Shown in pieces: positions 39,701 through 49,257 of a DNA stretch of 64,000 nt (position 1 is the stretch's first letter; each line of letters starts with the position of its first letter). A program made the position numbers and the translations under genes. Source of the DNA: Deltaproteobacteria bacterium (GTDB taxonomy: Bacteria > Desulfobacterota > Desulfobulbia > Desulfobulbales > Desulfurivibrionaceae); assembly GCA_013349285.1 (NCBI GenBank), contig DUZU01000006.1:1-64000 (forward strand), written 5' to 3'. Under the pieces are notes generated by a model, which made no database searches, was not told the origin of the DNA, and worked only from the letters and a program-made list of their open reading frames with translations.

Positions 39701-40897
39701 ATGACCCAACAACAACCAGCTACTGTTGACCAATACTCCCCGGACGTCCACCTCATCAACCAGGACGGCCGGGAGTTTTTTTTGGTCGGCACCGCCCATA
39801 TCTCCCGGGAATCGGTGGATCTGGTCCGCGAGGTGATCAACGCCGAACAACCGGACTGCGTCTGCGTTGAGCTCGATGAAAAACGCTACGAGGCCCTGGC
39901 CAAGCGCAAAAAATGGGAACTGCTCGATCTCAAGGAGATCATCCGCAAAAAACAGCTCAGCACCCTGTTGGTCAATATGATGCTGGCCTCTTATCAGAAA
40001 AAGCTGGGCGACCAGATGGGGGTCCAACCCGGCACCGAACTGCTGGAAGCAACCCTAGAGGCCGACAAAAACAAGATTCCGGTTGCGCTCTGCGACCGGG
40101 ATGTCAGGGTTACCCTGCGCCGGGCCTGGAAATCCACCTCGTTTTTCAGAAAAAACTATCTGCTGGCCAGCATCATGGCCAGCATGTTTGACGATACCGA
40201 GATCAGTGAAGATAAACTCCGCGAACTCAAAGAAAGCGACATGCTTTCCGAACTGATGAACGAGCTTGGCGAGGTCATGCCCGAGCTTAAAAAAGTGCTG
40301 ATCGATGAGCGCGACACCTATCTCACCGAAAAGATAAAAGCGGCCCCCGGCAAAAAAATAGTGGCCGTGGTGGGCGCTGGCCATGTGGCAGGCATCAAGA
40401 AGGCCTTTGGCGAAGACCGCAGCGACCAGATGGAAAGAATCAGCCAGATCCCACCGGCTTCTTCCATCTGGAAGATCGTGGGCTGGGCCATCCCTCTCTG
40501 CATCCTCGCCTCCTTAGGCTACATCTTTATCAACAAAGGGGCCGCGGTAGCCGGCGACAATCTGCTCTACTGGATCCTGGCCAACGGCATCCCCTCTTCC
40601 ATCGGGGCAACGCTGGCCCTGGCCCACCCCTTCACCATCATCGGCGCCTTTGTCGCCGCGCCGATCACCAGTCTCACCCCGGTAATCGGCGCGGGCTATG
40701 TCACCGCCTTTATCCAGGTAATGCTCAAACCGCCGCTGGTTTATGAGTTTGAAAACGTCCTGGCGGATATGACCACCTTCAGCGGCTGGTGGAAAAATCG
40801 ACTGCTCCGGGTATTTCTCGCCTTTATTTTACCGGGCTTTGGCAGTATGATCGGAACCTACATCGGCGGCTATGAAATTATCTCAAACCTCTTTTAA
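39701..40897 (+). CDS. TraB/GumN family protein (pheromone-shutdown TraB type) with C-terminal TM segments
   Basis: FFLVGTAHISRESVDLVREVINAEQPDCVCVELDEKRYEAL...VVAVVGAGHVAGI. Confidence 0.93.
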   Translation: MTQQQPATVDQYSPDVHLINQDGREFFLVGTAHISRESVDLVREVINAEQPDCVCVELDEKRYEALAKRKKWELLDLKEIIRKKQLSTLLVNMMLASYQKKLGDQMGVQPGTELLEATLEADKNKIPVALCDRDVRVTLRRAWKSTSFFRKNYLLASIMASMFDDTEISEDKLRELKESDMLSELMNELGEVMPELKKVLIDERDTYLTEKIKAAPGKKIVAVVGAGHVAGIKKAFGEDRSDQMERISQIPPASSIWKIVGWAIPLCILASLGYIFINKGAAVAGDNLLYWILANGIPSSIGATLALAHPFTIIGAFVAAPITSLTPVIGAGYVTAFIQVMLKPPLVYEFENVLADMTTFSGWWKNRLLRVFLAFILPGFGSMIGTYIGGYEIISNLF

Positions 40898-40910
40898 GAG
40901 CTGACACCAA

Positions 40911-41231
40911 ATGAGCAAAAAAATATATCTTATCGGCAAACCGGCCAAATACCTCCGCGGGCTCGGCCACCATCTTTCCCCCATGGCCATGATCGGCAAA
41001 GAGGGCATTACCGACAACCTGGTGGCTGCGGTCGATAACGTGCTGAACGCCCACGAACTGGTCAAGGTCAAACTGCAGGACGGCTGCCCGTACGAAAAAA
41101 AAGAAGCCGCGGAACTGCTCGCCCAAAAAACCAAGAGCGCCATTGCCCAGATTATCGGCAAGACCTTTCTGCTCTACCGGGAAAACAAGAAACTCAAAGA
41201 CGATAAAAAGATTTCAGTGCCTAAAAAATAA
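40911..41231 (+). CDS. YhbY/CRS1-CRM family RNA-binding protein
   Basis: RGLGHHLSPMAMIGKEGITDNLVAAVDNVLNAHELVKVKLQ...GKTFLLYREN. Confidence 0.92.
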   Translation: MSKKIYLIGKPAKYLRGLGHHLSPMAMIGKEGITDNLVAAVDNVLNAHELVKVKLQDGCPYEKKEAAELLAQKTKSAIAQIIGKTFLLYRENKKLKDDKKISVPKK

Positions 41232-41290
41232 GCGACCTGAACTCTCCTGCGCCTCCCCTGCGAAACAGGCAAGGATGCCCAAAACCGCCA

Positions 41291-42157
41291 ATGAACTCAC
41301 CTGCCGCCAAACTCAGAGAAATTCTGGCCAGACCGGGCCTGCACCTGATGCCCTGCTGCTTTGACGCGCTTTCCGCCAAATTGATAGAACAGGCCGGGTT
41401 CGACCTCACCTTCATGAGCGGCTTTGCGGTGTCGGCCACCCGGCTCGGGCTTCCCGACACCGGGTTGATCTCCTACGGCGAGATGGTGAACCATGGCCGC
41501 AATATCACCGCCGCCGTCTCCATTCCAGTGCTCGGGGACGGCGACACCGGCTACGGCAACGCCCTCAATGTCAAGCGAACGGTGCACGGATACGCCCAGG
41601 CCGGTTTCGCCTGCGTGATGATCGAAGACCAGGTCGCCCCAAAGCGCTGCGGCCATACCGAAGGCAAAGAGGTGGTGGACCGGCAAGAGGCCCGGCAACG
41701 GGTTCGGGCGGCGGTCGATGCGCGGGAGGAAGGGGCGGATATTCTGATCATGGCCCGCACCGATGCCCGGGCCGGCCATGGCTTTGCCGAGGCCCTGACC
41801 CGAGCCCAAGAATTCGCCGAGACAGGGGCGGATATTGTATTTCTGGAGGCTCCCCAAAGCGAAGAGGAGCTGCGCACCTTCTGCCATAAAACCCCGGCGC
41901 CCACCATGGCCAACATGCTGGAGAACGGCAAAACCCCGCTGCTGCCGCCGGAGACCCTTGCCCAGATGGGCTTTAAGATCGCGGCCTACCCTTTAACCCT
42001 GCTCAACGCGTCCATCTTTGCCATGCAACAGGCCCTGGCCGCACTCAAACAAGGGGGCTCCCCGGAGCTGGGACTCGACTTTAAAGAACTGCGCCGCATT
42101 GTCGGCTTTGAAGAGTATTACGCCGAAGAAAAAAGATACAAAAAAGGTTCTCAATAA
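41291..42157 (+). CDS. Isocitrate lyase/PEP mutase superfamily protein (methylisocitrate-lyase- or oxaloacetate-decarboxylase-like)
   Basis: CCFDALSAKLIEQAGFDLTFMSGFAVSATRLGLPDTGLIS...DGDTGYGNALNVKRTV...IEDQVAPKRCGH...IMARTDARAGHGF. Confidence 0.9.
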   Translation: MNSPAAKLREILARPGLHLMPCCFDALSAKLIEQAGFDLTFMSGFAVSATRLGLPDTGLISYGEMVNHGRNITAAVSIPVLGDGDTGYGNALNVKRTVHGYAQAGFACVMIEDQVAPKRCGHTEGKEVVDRQEARQRVRAAVDAREEGADILIMARTDARAGHGFAEALTRAQEFAETGADIVFLEAPQSEEELRTFCHKTPAPTMANMLENGKTPLLPPETLAQMGFKIAAYPLTLLNASIFAMQQALAALKQGGSPELGLDFKELRRIVGFEEYYAEEKRYKKGSQ

Positions 42158-42209
42158 CCGGCGCCCAGCTCAGGTAATACTGCCGCTAACAAAGATTCTT
42201 TTAAGAAAA

Positions 42210-42935
42210 ATGGCCAAAGACGAAATTTTTAAATCAGAAAAAAGCATTGCTGAAGACTTCCGCTTTACCGCCCAGGTGGCCGAGGTCTTTGACGACATGC
42301 TGGCCCGCTCGGTTCCCAACTACCAGCAAGTTATCTCCATGAGCGCCCAGATCTTGAGCAAATTCCTCAAGCCGGGCGACACGGTCTATGACCTGGGCTG
42401 CTCAACCGGCGCCACCCTGCTGGAGCTGGCCAGGCAGCTGGGCGAACTTGATCTCAAATTCTGCGGCATCGATAATTCGCCGGCCATGATCAGCAAGGCC
42501 GTTCTCAAGGCGGAGATCTACTCGAAAAAAGAGCAGGTCCGTTTTATGGAGCAGGACATCACCGAGGCGGACATCAGCGGCGCCGGGGCGATCATCCTCA
42601 ACTATACCCTGCAGTTCATCCGGCCCATGCTCCGCCTTGAATTTCTCAAAAAAGTCCACCGCGCCCTCAAACCGGGGGGGGTCCTCATCCTGAGCGAAAA
42701 GATCATCTCCCACGACCCGCAACTCAACCGGGCTTTTATTGATTTCTATTATAAGTTCAAACGAGAACAGGGCTATTCGGAAATCGAGATCAGCAAAAAA
42801 CGCGAGGCCCTAGAAAACGTCCTGATCCCATTTTCCAGTGCCGAAAACCGCAAACTGCTTAAAGAGGCGGGTTTCTCAAGCATTGAGCCTTTTTTTCAAT
42901 GGTTCAACTTCTCCTCTTTTGTGGCGGTAAAATAA
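42210..42935 (+). CDS. cmoA: Carboxy-S-adenosyl-L-methionine synthase
   Basis: MAKDEIFKSEKSIAEDFRFTAQVAEVFDDMLARSVPNY...VYDLGCSTGATLLELARQL...GIDNSPAMISKA. Internal ATG at 42210 preferred over the track start at 42018. Confidence 0.93.
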   Translation: MAKDEIFKSEKSIAEDFRFTAQVAEVFDDMLARSVPNYQQVISMSAQILSKFLKPGDTVYDLGCSTGATLLELARQLGELDLKFCGIDNSPAMISKAVLKAEIYSKKEQVRFMEQDITEADISGAGAIILNYTLQFIRPMLRLEFLKKVHRALKPGGVLILSEKIISHDPQLNRAFIDFYYKFKREQGYSEIEISKKREALENVLIPFSSAENRKLLKEAGFSSIEPFFQWFNFSSFVAVK

Positions 42936-43077
42936 CCATCACCAGTCCGCCCTTTCCTCTTTCCGGCAATCCCGCAAAAAAAACCTTATCTTTGCCGACC
43001 TCTCGTTATAGAATGAAGTTGACAAAGCCAGAAACCCTATTGCGCAAGGTGGACAACTTACTTGGAAACCGAAAGCC

Positions 43078-43974
43078 ATGGCCCATAAAATTCTCTGGAT
43101 AGACGATGTCCCGGACCAGGTCAAAGAACCAGCCGAACAACTCCGCGATGCCGGCTACGAAGTAGTCCTGGTCGATACCATTACCGAGGGTGCGGAACTG
43201 ATCGCCACGAGCCCGGACCGGTTCCTGGCCGTTATTGTCGATTTGTTGATGCCCGGAGAAAGTTTCTGGGTTCAGAGCCCCAAGGGCCGTGAAATTTTGG
43301 AGACCCAACACGGCCTTAATGTCGGCATGGTTTTCGGCCGCTGGCTGCTCAGACATTGGCCGGAGCTCAAGGTGATCGGCGTTTCAATCAAGCTGGATCG
43401 CCATGACCAGCAAGTGGAGTGTTTCAAGAAAACCGGGGCCGGCTATTTTGACAAATACAGCCTTTACAACTCGCCCAACGACCTGCTGCTCCGCTTAAGC
43501 AGCCTGGCCGCCGCGGCGACCCCGCCCGGACTGCCCCTGCAAACCGTTATCATCCATGGCCGGGACCAAGGGGCCATAGCCGAATTGAGCAAGTTTCTCC
43601 AGACCCGACTCCACCTGCCCGCCCCACGGATTTTTCAGCAACAGCCAGAACAGGGCCAGCTGGACCATGAGTGGCCGCCGACAGCGGTGGAAACTCGCCC
43701 CCTGATCTTTGTCCTCCTGACCCGGGCCGACTTGGGATCGCCGCCAGCCGCCGGGGCTGAGGGGCCGGTGACAACTCTTCTGCCATTAATCTTTGCAGCA
43801 GGCTTCTGGGCCAGCCAGTGCCGCCCGAACAACGGCAGGGTGGTCGTTCTCCACCAAAACCTGGCGGAACAGCTGCCGGCCAAACTGCCCGGGGTGGAGC
43901 TGATCGATATCAGCCCGGGCCTTGACGCGGCCTTTGATCAACTCAACGAGGCCATAGCGCCCTCTCTGCGCTAA
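43078..43974 (+). CDS. Receiver (REC) domain fused to a CAP12/PF10137-like TIR-type domain
   Basis: REC: KILWIDDVPDQ...AVIVDLLMPG...GVSIK...GYFDKYS. C-terminal: TVIIHGRDQGAIAELSKFLQTRLHLPAPRIFQQQPEQGQ...PLIFVLLTRADLG...LIFAAGFWASQ, matching the remembered layout HGHD...LHEQPNQG...VVLLTPDDVG...FELGYF. Confidence 0.7.
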   Translation: MAHKILWIDDVPDQVKEPAEQLRDAGYEVVLVDTITEGAELIATSPDRFLAVIVDLLMPGESFWVQSPKGREILETQHGLNVGMVFGRWLLRHWPELKVIGVSIKLDRHDQQVECFKKTGAGYFDKYSLYNSPNDLLLRLSSLAAAATPPGLPLQTVIIHGRDQGAIAELSKFLQTRLHLPAPRIFQQQPEQGQLDHEWPPTAVETRPLIFVLLTRADLGSPPAAGAEGPVTTLLPLIFAAGFWASQCRPNNGRVVVLHQNLAEQLPAKLPGVELIDISPGLDAAFDQLNEAIAPSLR

Positions 43975-44033
43975 CGGCGCCGCGGTTAACCGACCACCCG
44001 GGCGCATCCTCTTTTCGCTGCCGGAGACGATTA

Positions 44034-44741
44034 ATGTTCAACCGGGTTCAACCATCACGGGTCTCCTTGCTGCTGCTCTTGCTGGTGGCGCTTGGTTGGC
44101 AGAGCGCTGAGGCAGACAACCAGGCGGCCCGCCGCCAGGCCATGGTCGCCGGGATTAGGGATGAAGTCCGAGCCACCAGCCGCTACCTCGGCAGCAGAAC
44201 CCTGACCCCACAAGTGCTGGAGGCCATGCCACCGTTCCCCGCCATCAATTTGTAGCCGCCAACCTGCAGGCCTTAGCCTACCTCAACCAGCCCCTGCCCA
44301 TCGGCTACGGCCAGACCATTTCCCAGCCCTACATCGTAGCAATAATGACCAACCTCTTGCAGCTAGACCCTAAAGATACCGTCTTGGAAATCGGTACCGG
44401 CTCAGGCTATCAGGCCGCCATTCTCGGGGAAATAGCCGGCCGGGTTGATACCATGGAAATCATCGCCCCCCTGGCCAACCAGGCCAAAACCCGCCTGCAA
44501 CAGCTGCATTATACCAATATTGAGGTCCATATTGGTGACGGCCGCCGCCGATCACATCCTGCCACCACTGCTCATGCAGCTCAAGCCAGGCTGGCGGATG
44601 ATCATCCCGGTGGGCAGCCGCTTTATGGTCCAGCAACTCACCATGATCCAAAAAGACCAAGCGGGCAAGATCAGCAGTCGCAAGCTGCTGCCGGTCCGCT
44701 TCGTGCCGCTCACCGGCGATGCGTCGGCTGGTGCGCCATGA
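44034..44741 (+). pseudogene. pcm: Decayed protein-L-isoaspartate O-methyltransferase (frameshift + internal deletion)
   Basis: Three frames join into one PCMT: ...LGSRTLTPQVLEAM / VPRHQFVAANLQALAYLNQPLPIGYGQTISQPYIVAIMTNLLQLDPKDTVLEIGTGSGYQAAILGEIAGRVDTMEI...NIEVHIGDG / VTAAADHILPPLLMQLKPGWRMIIPVGSRFMVQQL...FVPLTGD. Confidence 0.88.
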
Positions 44742-44925
44742 GAAACCTCCCGTGCCCCCTCCCAGCCTGGCGGTGGCCCTGGTTTCCGCTACTGCCCTGG
44801 CCTTCGAGATATTACTGGTCCGCCTGTTTGCCATCATCCAATGTCACCATTTCGCCTACATGGTCATCAGCCTGGCCCTCTACAGCGCTGCCGCCTTCTG
44901 CTTTCCCACTCAAAAAAACGATTGA
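44719..44925 (+). pseudogene. Truncated N-terminal fragment of a polytopic membrane protein (fused MFS/spermidine-synthase-like)
   Basis: SLAVALVSATALAFEILLVRLFAIIQCHHFAYMVISLAL resembles the N-terminus of large SpeE-like membrane proteins, then stops after ~15 unrelated residues. Confidence 0.55.
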
Positions 44926-45012
44926 GCGCTAAGGCTGTTCATCCCCATTTTTTTGCCGCAGGGCCGTTGCTTTTCCTTTTTTATTTTGCCTGAATCCTGT
45001 AGGTTAGCGGCC

Positions 45013-45972
45013 ATGGATTATCTTGACTTTCTTCATAGCGCAAACCGGCCGGCCATCAGACAACTGCGCCAGGAAACAGAAAGCCGCCTCGCGCAACCCA
45101 AGAAGGGCTTTCTGCGCTTCCGTGAGCCTTACGAGGCCATCCAGCACCTCCGGGCCAAATTCACCGACTTCTCCTCCGATGCGGTAACCATCGGCCAGGC
45201 CGACGAACTGAACCAAGCAGACCGGCAGCTGGTCTACGAGGCCATGCGCGCCTTCATGCCCTGGCGAAAAGGGCCCTTTAATATCTTCGGCATTGAGATC
45301 GATTCCGAATGGCAAAGCCAGCGCAAATGGAACCGAATCGCGCCGATGCTGCCCGATCTCTCCGGCAAGGTGATTGCCGACATCGGCTGCAACAACGGCT
45401 ATTACATGTTCCGCACCATCCCCCATCAGCCCAAAGCGGTGATCGGCTTTGAACCATTTCTCCAACATTACTACTGTTTCAACACCCTCAACCAGCTGGC
45501 CGGGGTCGACAACCTATTCATGGAAATGATGGGGGTAGAGCAGATCAATCTTTTCCCGGACTGCTTTGACCTGATCCTGTTGATGGGGATCATCTATCAC
45601 CGAATCTCGCCGGTGGAGATGCTGCGCGAGATCCGCGCGGCCCTGCGGCCCGGCGGCACCCTGATCCTCGAGAGCCAGGCCATCCCGGGCGATGAACCGG
45701 TGGCCCTCTTTCCGGAAAGCAGATACGCCAAGGTGCCGGGCACCTATTTTGTCCCCACCGCCGCCTGCCTTAAAAACTGGCTGACCAGGGTCGGCTTTGC
45801 AGAGGTGGAAATTTTCTGCTGCCACCCGATGAGCAACGAAGAACAGCGGCGCACCGACTGGATGACCTTCGAATCATACAGCGACTTTATCGATCCCACC
45901 AACCCGAGCCTGACCGTGGAAGGCTATCCCGCCCCTCTGCGCGTTTTTCTCAAGGCAACAAATCCCGGATGA
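45013..45972 (+). CDS. cmoB: tRNA U34 carboxymethyltransferase
   Basis: RKGPFNIFGIEIDSEWQSQRKWNRIAPMLPDLSGKVIADIGCNNGYYMFR...FEPFLQHYYCFN...MGIIYHRISPVEMLREI. Start MDYLDF at 45013. Confidence 0.94.
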   Translation: MDYLDFLHSANRPAIRQLRQETESRLAQPKKGFLRFREPYEAIQHLRAKFTDFSSDAVTIGQADELNQADRQLVYEAMRAFMPWRKGPFNIFGIEIDSEWQSQRKWNRIAPMLPDLSGKVIADIGCNNGYYMFRTIPHQPKAVIGFEPFLQHYYCFNTLNQLAGVDNLFMEMMGVEQINLFPDCFDLILLMGIIYHRISPVEMLREIRAALRPGGTLILESQAIPGDEPVALFPESRYAKVPGTYFVPTAACLKNWLTRVGFAEVEIFCCHPMSNEEQRRTDWMTFESYSDFIDPTNPSLTVEGYPAPLRVFLKATNPG

Positions 45973-46130
45973 ACCTGGCCAGTCCCGCAGCAACAATCAA
46001 ATATCTTATATATTCAGAGCTGTTAGACATATTCAAGTCAATTAAAAATTGATGACCATCACTCTAACTTTTATGGTAAAAAAATAAACATTAAGCATTA
46101 ATATCAGGTGGGGAAGAAAGCGGGGGGCAA

Positions 46131-48338
46131 ATGAATAAAAGATACGGATACAACACTATATTTCCCCAAGTATCGGCATCCGCCGTTTTGCTGCTGGCTC
46201 TTTCGTTATCGACCGGCACCGCACTGGCCAACCTGGATGCGGACGAGGCCAGCCGCATGACGCAACTGCTGGCCATGGACCTAAACGAACTGGTCAACAT
46301 GGAGGTGAGCATTGCCACCGGCACCGCCAAACCACTCAAACTGGCCCCGGCCATTGCCACGGTGATCACGGCGGAAGACATCAAAAAAATGGGGGCCACC
46401 ACTTTGGAAGAGGCCCTGGCTACAGTGCCGGGATTACATGTATCCCAGTCAAACACCCTGGGAATGATGATTTACTCCATTCGCGGTCTCCATACCACCC
46501 TCTCCTCCCAGGTGCTGTTCCAAATCAATGGCCTGCCCATTAAATACAACTATACCTCGATTGTGTCCCATGACCTGCGGATACCGATGACAACCATCTC
46601 CAGGATTGAGGTCATCCGCGGCCCCGGCTCTGCAGTCCATGGCGCCGATGCCTTTGCCGGCACCATCAACATCATCACCAAAAAAGGGGCAGAGATAGAC
46701 GGTACCCAAACCAACCTACGCTACGGCTCCTTTGACACCAAAAGCGGCGGTATCCAGCATGGCGGAATATACAATGAATGGGACCTGATGACCAGCTTCG
46801 ACTACTATAAAACCAATGGCGATCATGACCGCATCATCGAGCGCGATCTGCAAACAACTCTGGACACAATCATGGGGACCTCGGCCAGCCTTACCCCTGG
46901 CTCGACTGCCGACGAAACGGAACACTATGACCTGCGGCTCACCGCGACTAAGGAAAATTGGAGCCTTAACCTGTGGGGATCTATCGCCGAAAACCAGCAT
47001 GTGGTAGGCGTAAGCCCGGTCCTTGACACTGAGGGATATGAAGAACGGTCCATATACCAGGCCGATCTTGCCTATACCAACAACACCCTGCTCGATAACT
47101 TGGAGCTCGACGCCAGGCTCAGCTACCTATATCAGTATAGCGACTCATTTTGTCGGATATTCCCACCGGGGGTGCTGTTGCCAGTCGGCGCCGACGGCAA
47201 TCTGTTGACCGCCCCCACCGCTGGGTTAGTCCTTTTCAGCGACGGAGTTTTCGGCCAACCCATAATTGAAGAAGAACAGACCGCCGTGGACCTGAGCGGC
47301 CGGTATAACGGGATCGATAACCATAAGGTTCGCTTGGGCGCCGGCGGCCGACACATTACGGAAAAAACAGACAACTACAAAAACTTCGGGCCCGGGGTAC
47401 TAGACCCCGCCACCCTGCTGGCCCCGCCTGCCATCAATGTGATTGACGGCAACCTTACCCATCTGACCAGCGACAGTCCCTACATCTTCATGAACAACCA
47501 CAGCCGAACCATCGTCTATGCATCCCTCCAGGATGAATGGTCCTTTGCCAAAAAATGGGAACTAACCGCCGGAATCCGCTACGACCATTACTCTGATTTC
47601 GGCAGCACCACCAACCCCAGAGCCGCTCTGGTCTGGGAGACCACTGACACCATCACCTCAAAGCTTCTTTATGGCAAGGCCTTCAGGCCGCCCTCCTTTG
47701 GCGAATTTTACCTGATCAACAATCCCGTGGCCCTCGGCAACCCAGACCTGAAGCCGGAAACCATCGAAACCTATGAACTGGTCTTCGACCTGCAGCCTCG
47801 AAAAAATATCCACTATGTCTTCAACGCCTTTTATTATCAGGCCGAGGATCTGATAGAACTGGCCAACGATCCGGCTCCGGCCATTACCCTGTCCTCCCAA
47901 AATATCCGTAACCAAAAAGGCCACGGCTTTGAATTTGAGGCAACCTGGCAGGCCACAAAAAACTTGCGCTTACGTGGCAATGTTGCCCACCAGCGAGCCA
48001 AAGATAAGCAAACCGGCGAAATCGTGCCCAATGCGCCGGCCTGGCAGCTATACGCCAATGCCCATTGGCAATTTATACCGGACTGGTCCTTGGACGGCCA
48101 ATATTTCCTGATCGCTGAACGACACCGGGCAGCCGGCGACAGCCGAGCGGAGATCAAGAATAACGACATCGTCAATCTCACTCTGCGCCGGACCAATATT
48201 GCCGGCCACTGGGAGGCAACCTTGTCGGGGCGCAATGTCTTTGATGAAGATATCAGGGAACCAACGCCAAGCACCATTGCCAACGATCTGCCTATGCCGG
48301 GGCGAAATATCTGGGCAGAGCTTGCATATAGGTTCTAG
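46131..48338 (+). CDS. TonB-dependent outer-membrane receptor
   Basis: Signal peptide; plug domain ATVITAEDIKKMGATTLEEALATVPGLHV...IEVIRGPGSAVHGADAFAGTINIITKKG; C-terminal LAYRF. Confidence 0.94.
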   Translation: MNKRYGYNTIFPQVSASAVLLLALSLSTGTALANLDADEASRMTQLLAMDLNELVNMEVSIATGTAKPLKLAPAIATVITAEDIKKMGATTLEEALATVPGLHVSQSNTLGMMIYSIRGLHTTLSSQVLFQINGLPIKYNYTSIVSHDLRIPMTTISRIEVIRGPGSAVHGADAFAGTINIITKKGAEIDGTQTNLRYGSFDTKSGGIQHGGIYNEWDLMTSFDYYKTNGDHDRIIERDLQTTLDTIMGTSASLTPGSTADETEHYDLRLTATKENWSLNLWGSIAENQHVVGVSPVLDTEGYEERSIYQADLAYTNNTLLDNLELDARLSYLYQYSDSFCRIFPPGVLLPVGADGNLLTAPTAGLVLFSDGVFGQPIIEEEQTAVDLSGRYNGIDNHKVRLGAGGRHITEKTDNYKNFGPGVLDPATLLAPPAINVIDGNLTHLTSDSPYIFMNNHSRTIVYASLQDEWSFAKKWELTAGIRYDHYSDFGSTTNPRAALVWETTDTITSKLLYGKAFRPPSFGEFYLINNPVALGNPDLKPETIETYELVFDLQPRKNIHYVFNAFYYQAEDLIELANDPAPAITLSSQNIRNQKGHGFEFEATWQATKNLRLRGNVAHQRAKDKQTGEIVPNAPAWQLYANAHWQFIPDWSLDGQYFLIAERHRAAGDSRAEIKNNDIVNLTLRRTNIAGHWEATLSGRNVFDEDIREPTPSTIANDLPMPGRNIWAELAYRF

Positions 48339-48439
48339 GCAACAGGAAGAAAAATTGTTACATATAAGACGTTGCCTCATCAAGGCTGAGCAACACCGCT
48401 AACCTTAATTTTCAGGGTACTCAAAAAAGCATAACTTAA

Positions 48440-49084
48440 GTGAAATATCACAATTCAACATATCAAACTTCTTTAACAAAATTCCCCAAAAGACTCAAAA
48501 GGCGACCGGGTAAAATTGTTATACTGGCCATTGTCACCCTGTTGCTCAGTTACCCAGCCGGCTCTTGGGCTGCGCCGGTACAGCATATCGCCTTTAATCA
48601 GGAGCAACAGATCCAGGAATATGAGCTCAAGGCGGTTTACCTCTACAACTTTCTTAATTTCATCCATTGGCCGACTTCTCCCGGCAGCGAAGATCTTGGG
48701 CCGATGGTCATCGGCATCGTCGGCAAATCGCCCTTCGGCAATGCGCTTGAAGCCTTGAAAGTCAGCCTCGAAGTCGCCGGCAAACCCACTATCGCGATCA
48801 AAGAATTCGGCCCCTACCGCTCCGGCATGAACCTCACCGCCTGCAACCTTCTTTTCATAAGCGCTTCCGAAACACAAAATTTTAAAAATATTATCGAAGA
48901 GTTACAACAATCACCGGTCCTTACCGTTGCCGATACCCAGGATTTCATTAAAGCCGGCGGCATGATCAACATGATCAAACACGAAGGAAAGATCAGGTGG
49001 GAAATAAACAGGGCGGCAACCAATAATGCCAACCTTAGGGTTTCCAGCCAATTACTAAAAATCGCCATAAAAACATTTGAATAG
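48440..49084 (+). CDS. YfiR (DUF4154) family periplasmic protein
   Basis: EYELKAVYLYNFLNFIHWP...MVIGIVGKSPFG...CNLLFISASE...LTVADTQDFIKAGGMINMIKHEGKIRWEINRAA. Confidence 0.92.
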   Translation: MKYHNSTYQTSLTKFPKRLKRRPGKIVILAIVTLLLSYPAGSWAAPVQHIAFNQEQQIQEYELKAVYLYNFLNFIHWPTSPGSEDLGPMVIGIVGKSPFGNALEALKVSLEVAGKPTIAIKEFGPYRSGMNLTACNLLFISASETQNFKNIIEELQQSPVLTVADTQDFIKAGGMINMIKHEGKIRWEINRAATNNANLRVSSQLLKIAIKTFE

Positions 49085-49257
49085 CGCCTGCCCGGCGATG
49101 ATACTTTTTTGTTACCGGAAGACCAGGAGTAAAATAAAAAAAAGCGCAGCAGACAAGATAAGTAAGCACCATCAATAAACGAGGCGATGAAGTTCAGGCG
49201 AAAAGAGCAGATATGGGCAGGCATAGCTAACCTGCCGACAAAGGATCCATTATTTTA

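Noticed and set aside
46038-46052. TCAATT-AAA-AATTGA inverted repeat before the TonB receptor
   Set aside because: Short AT-rich palindrome, expected by chance in this AT-rich gap; not a clear Fur box.
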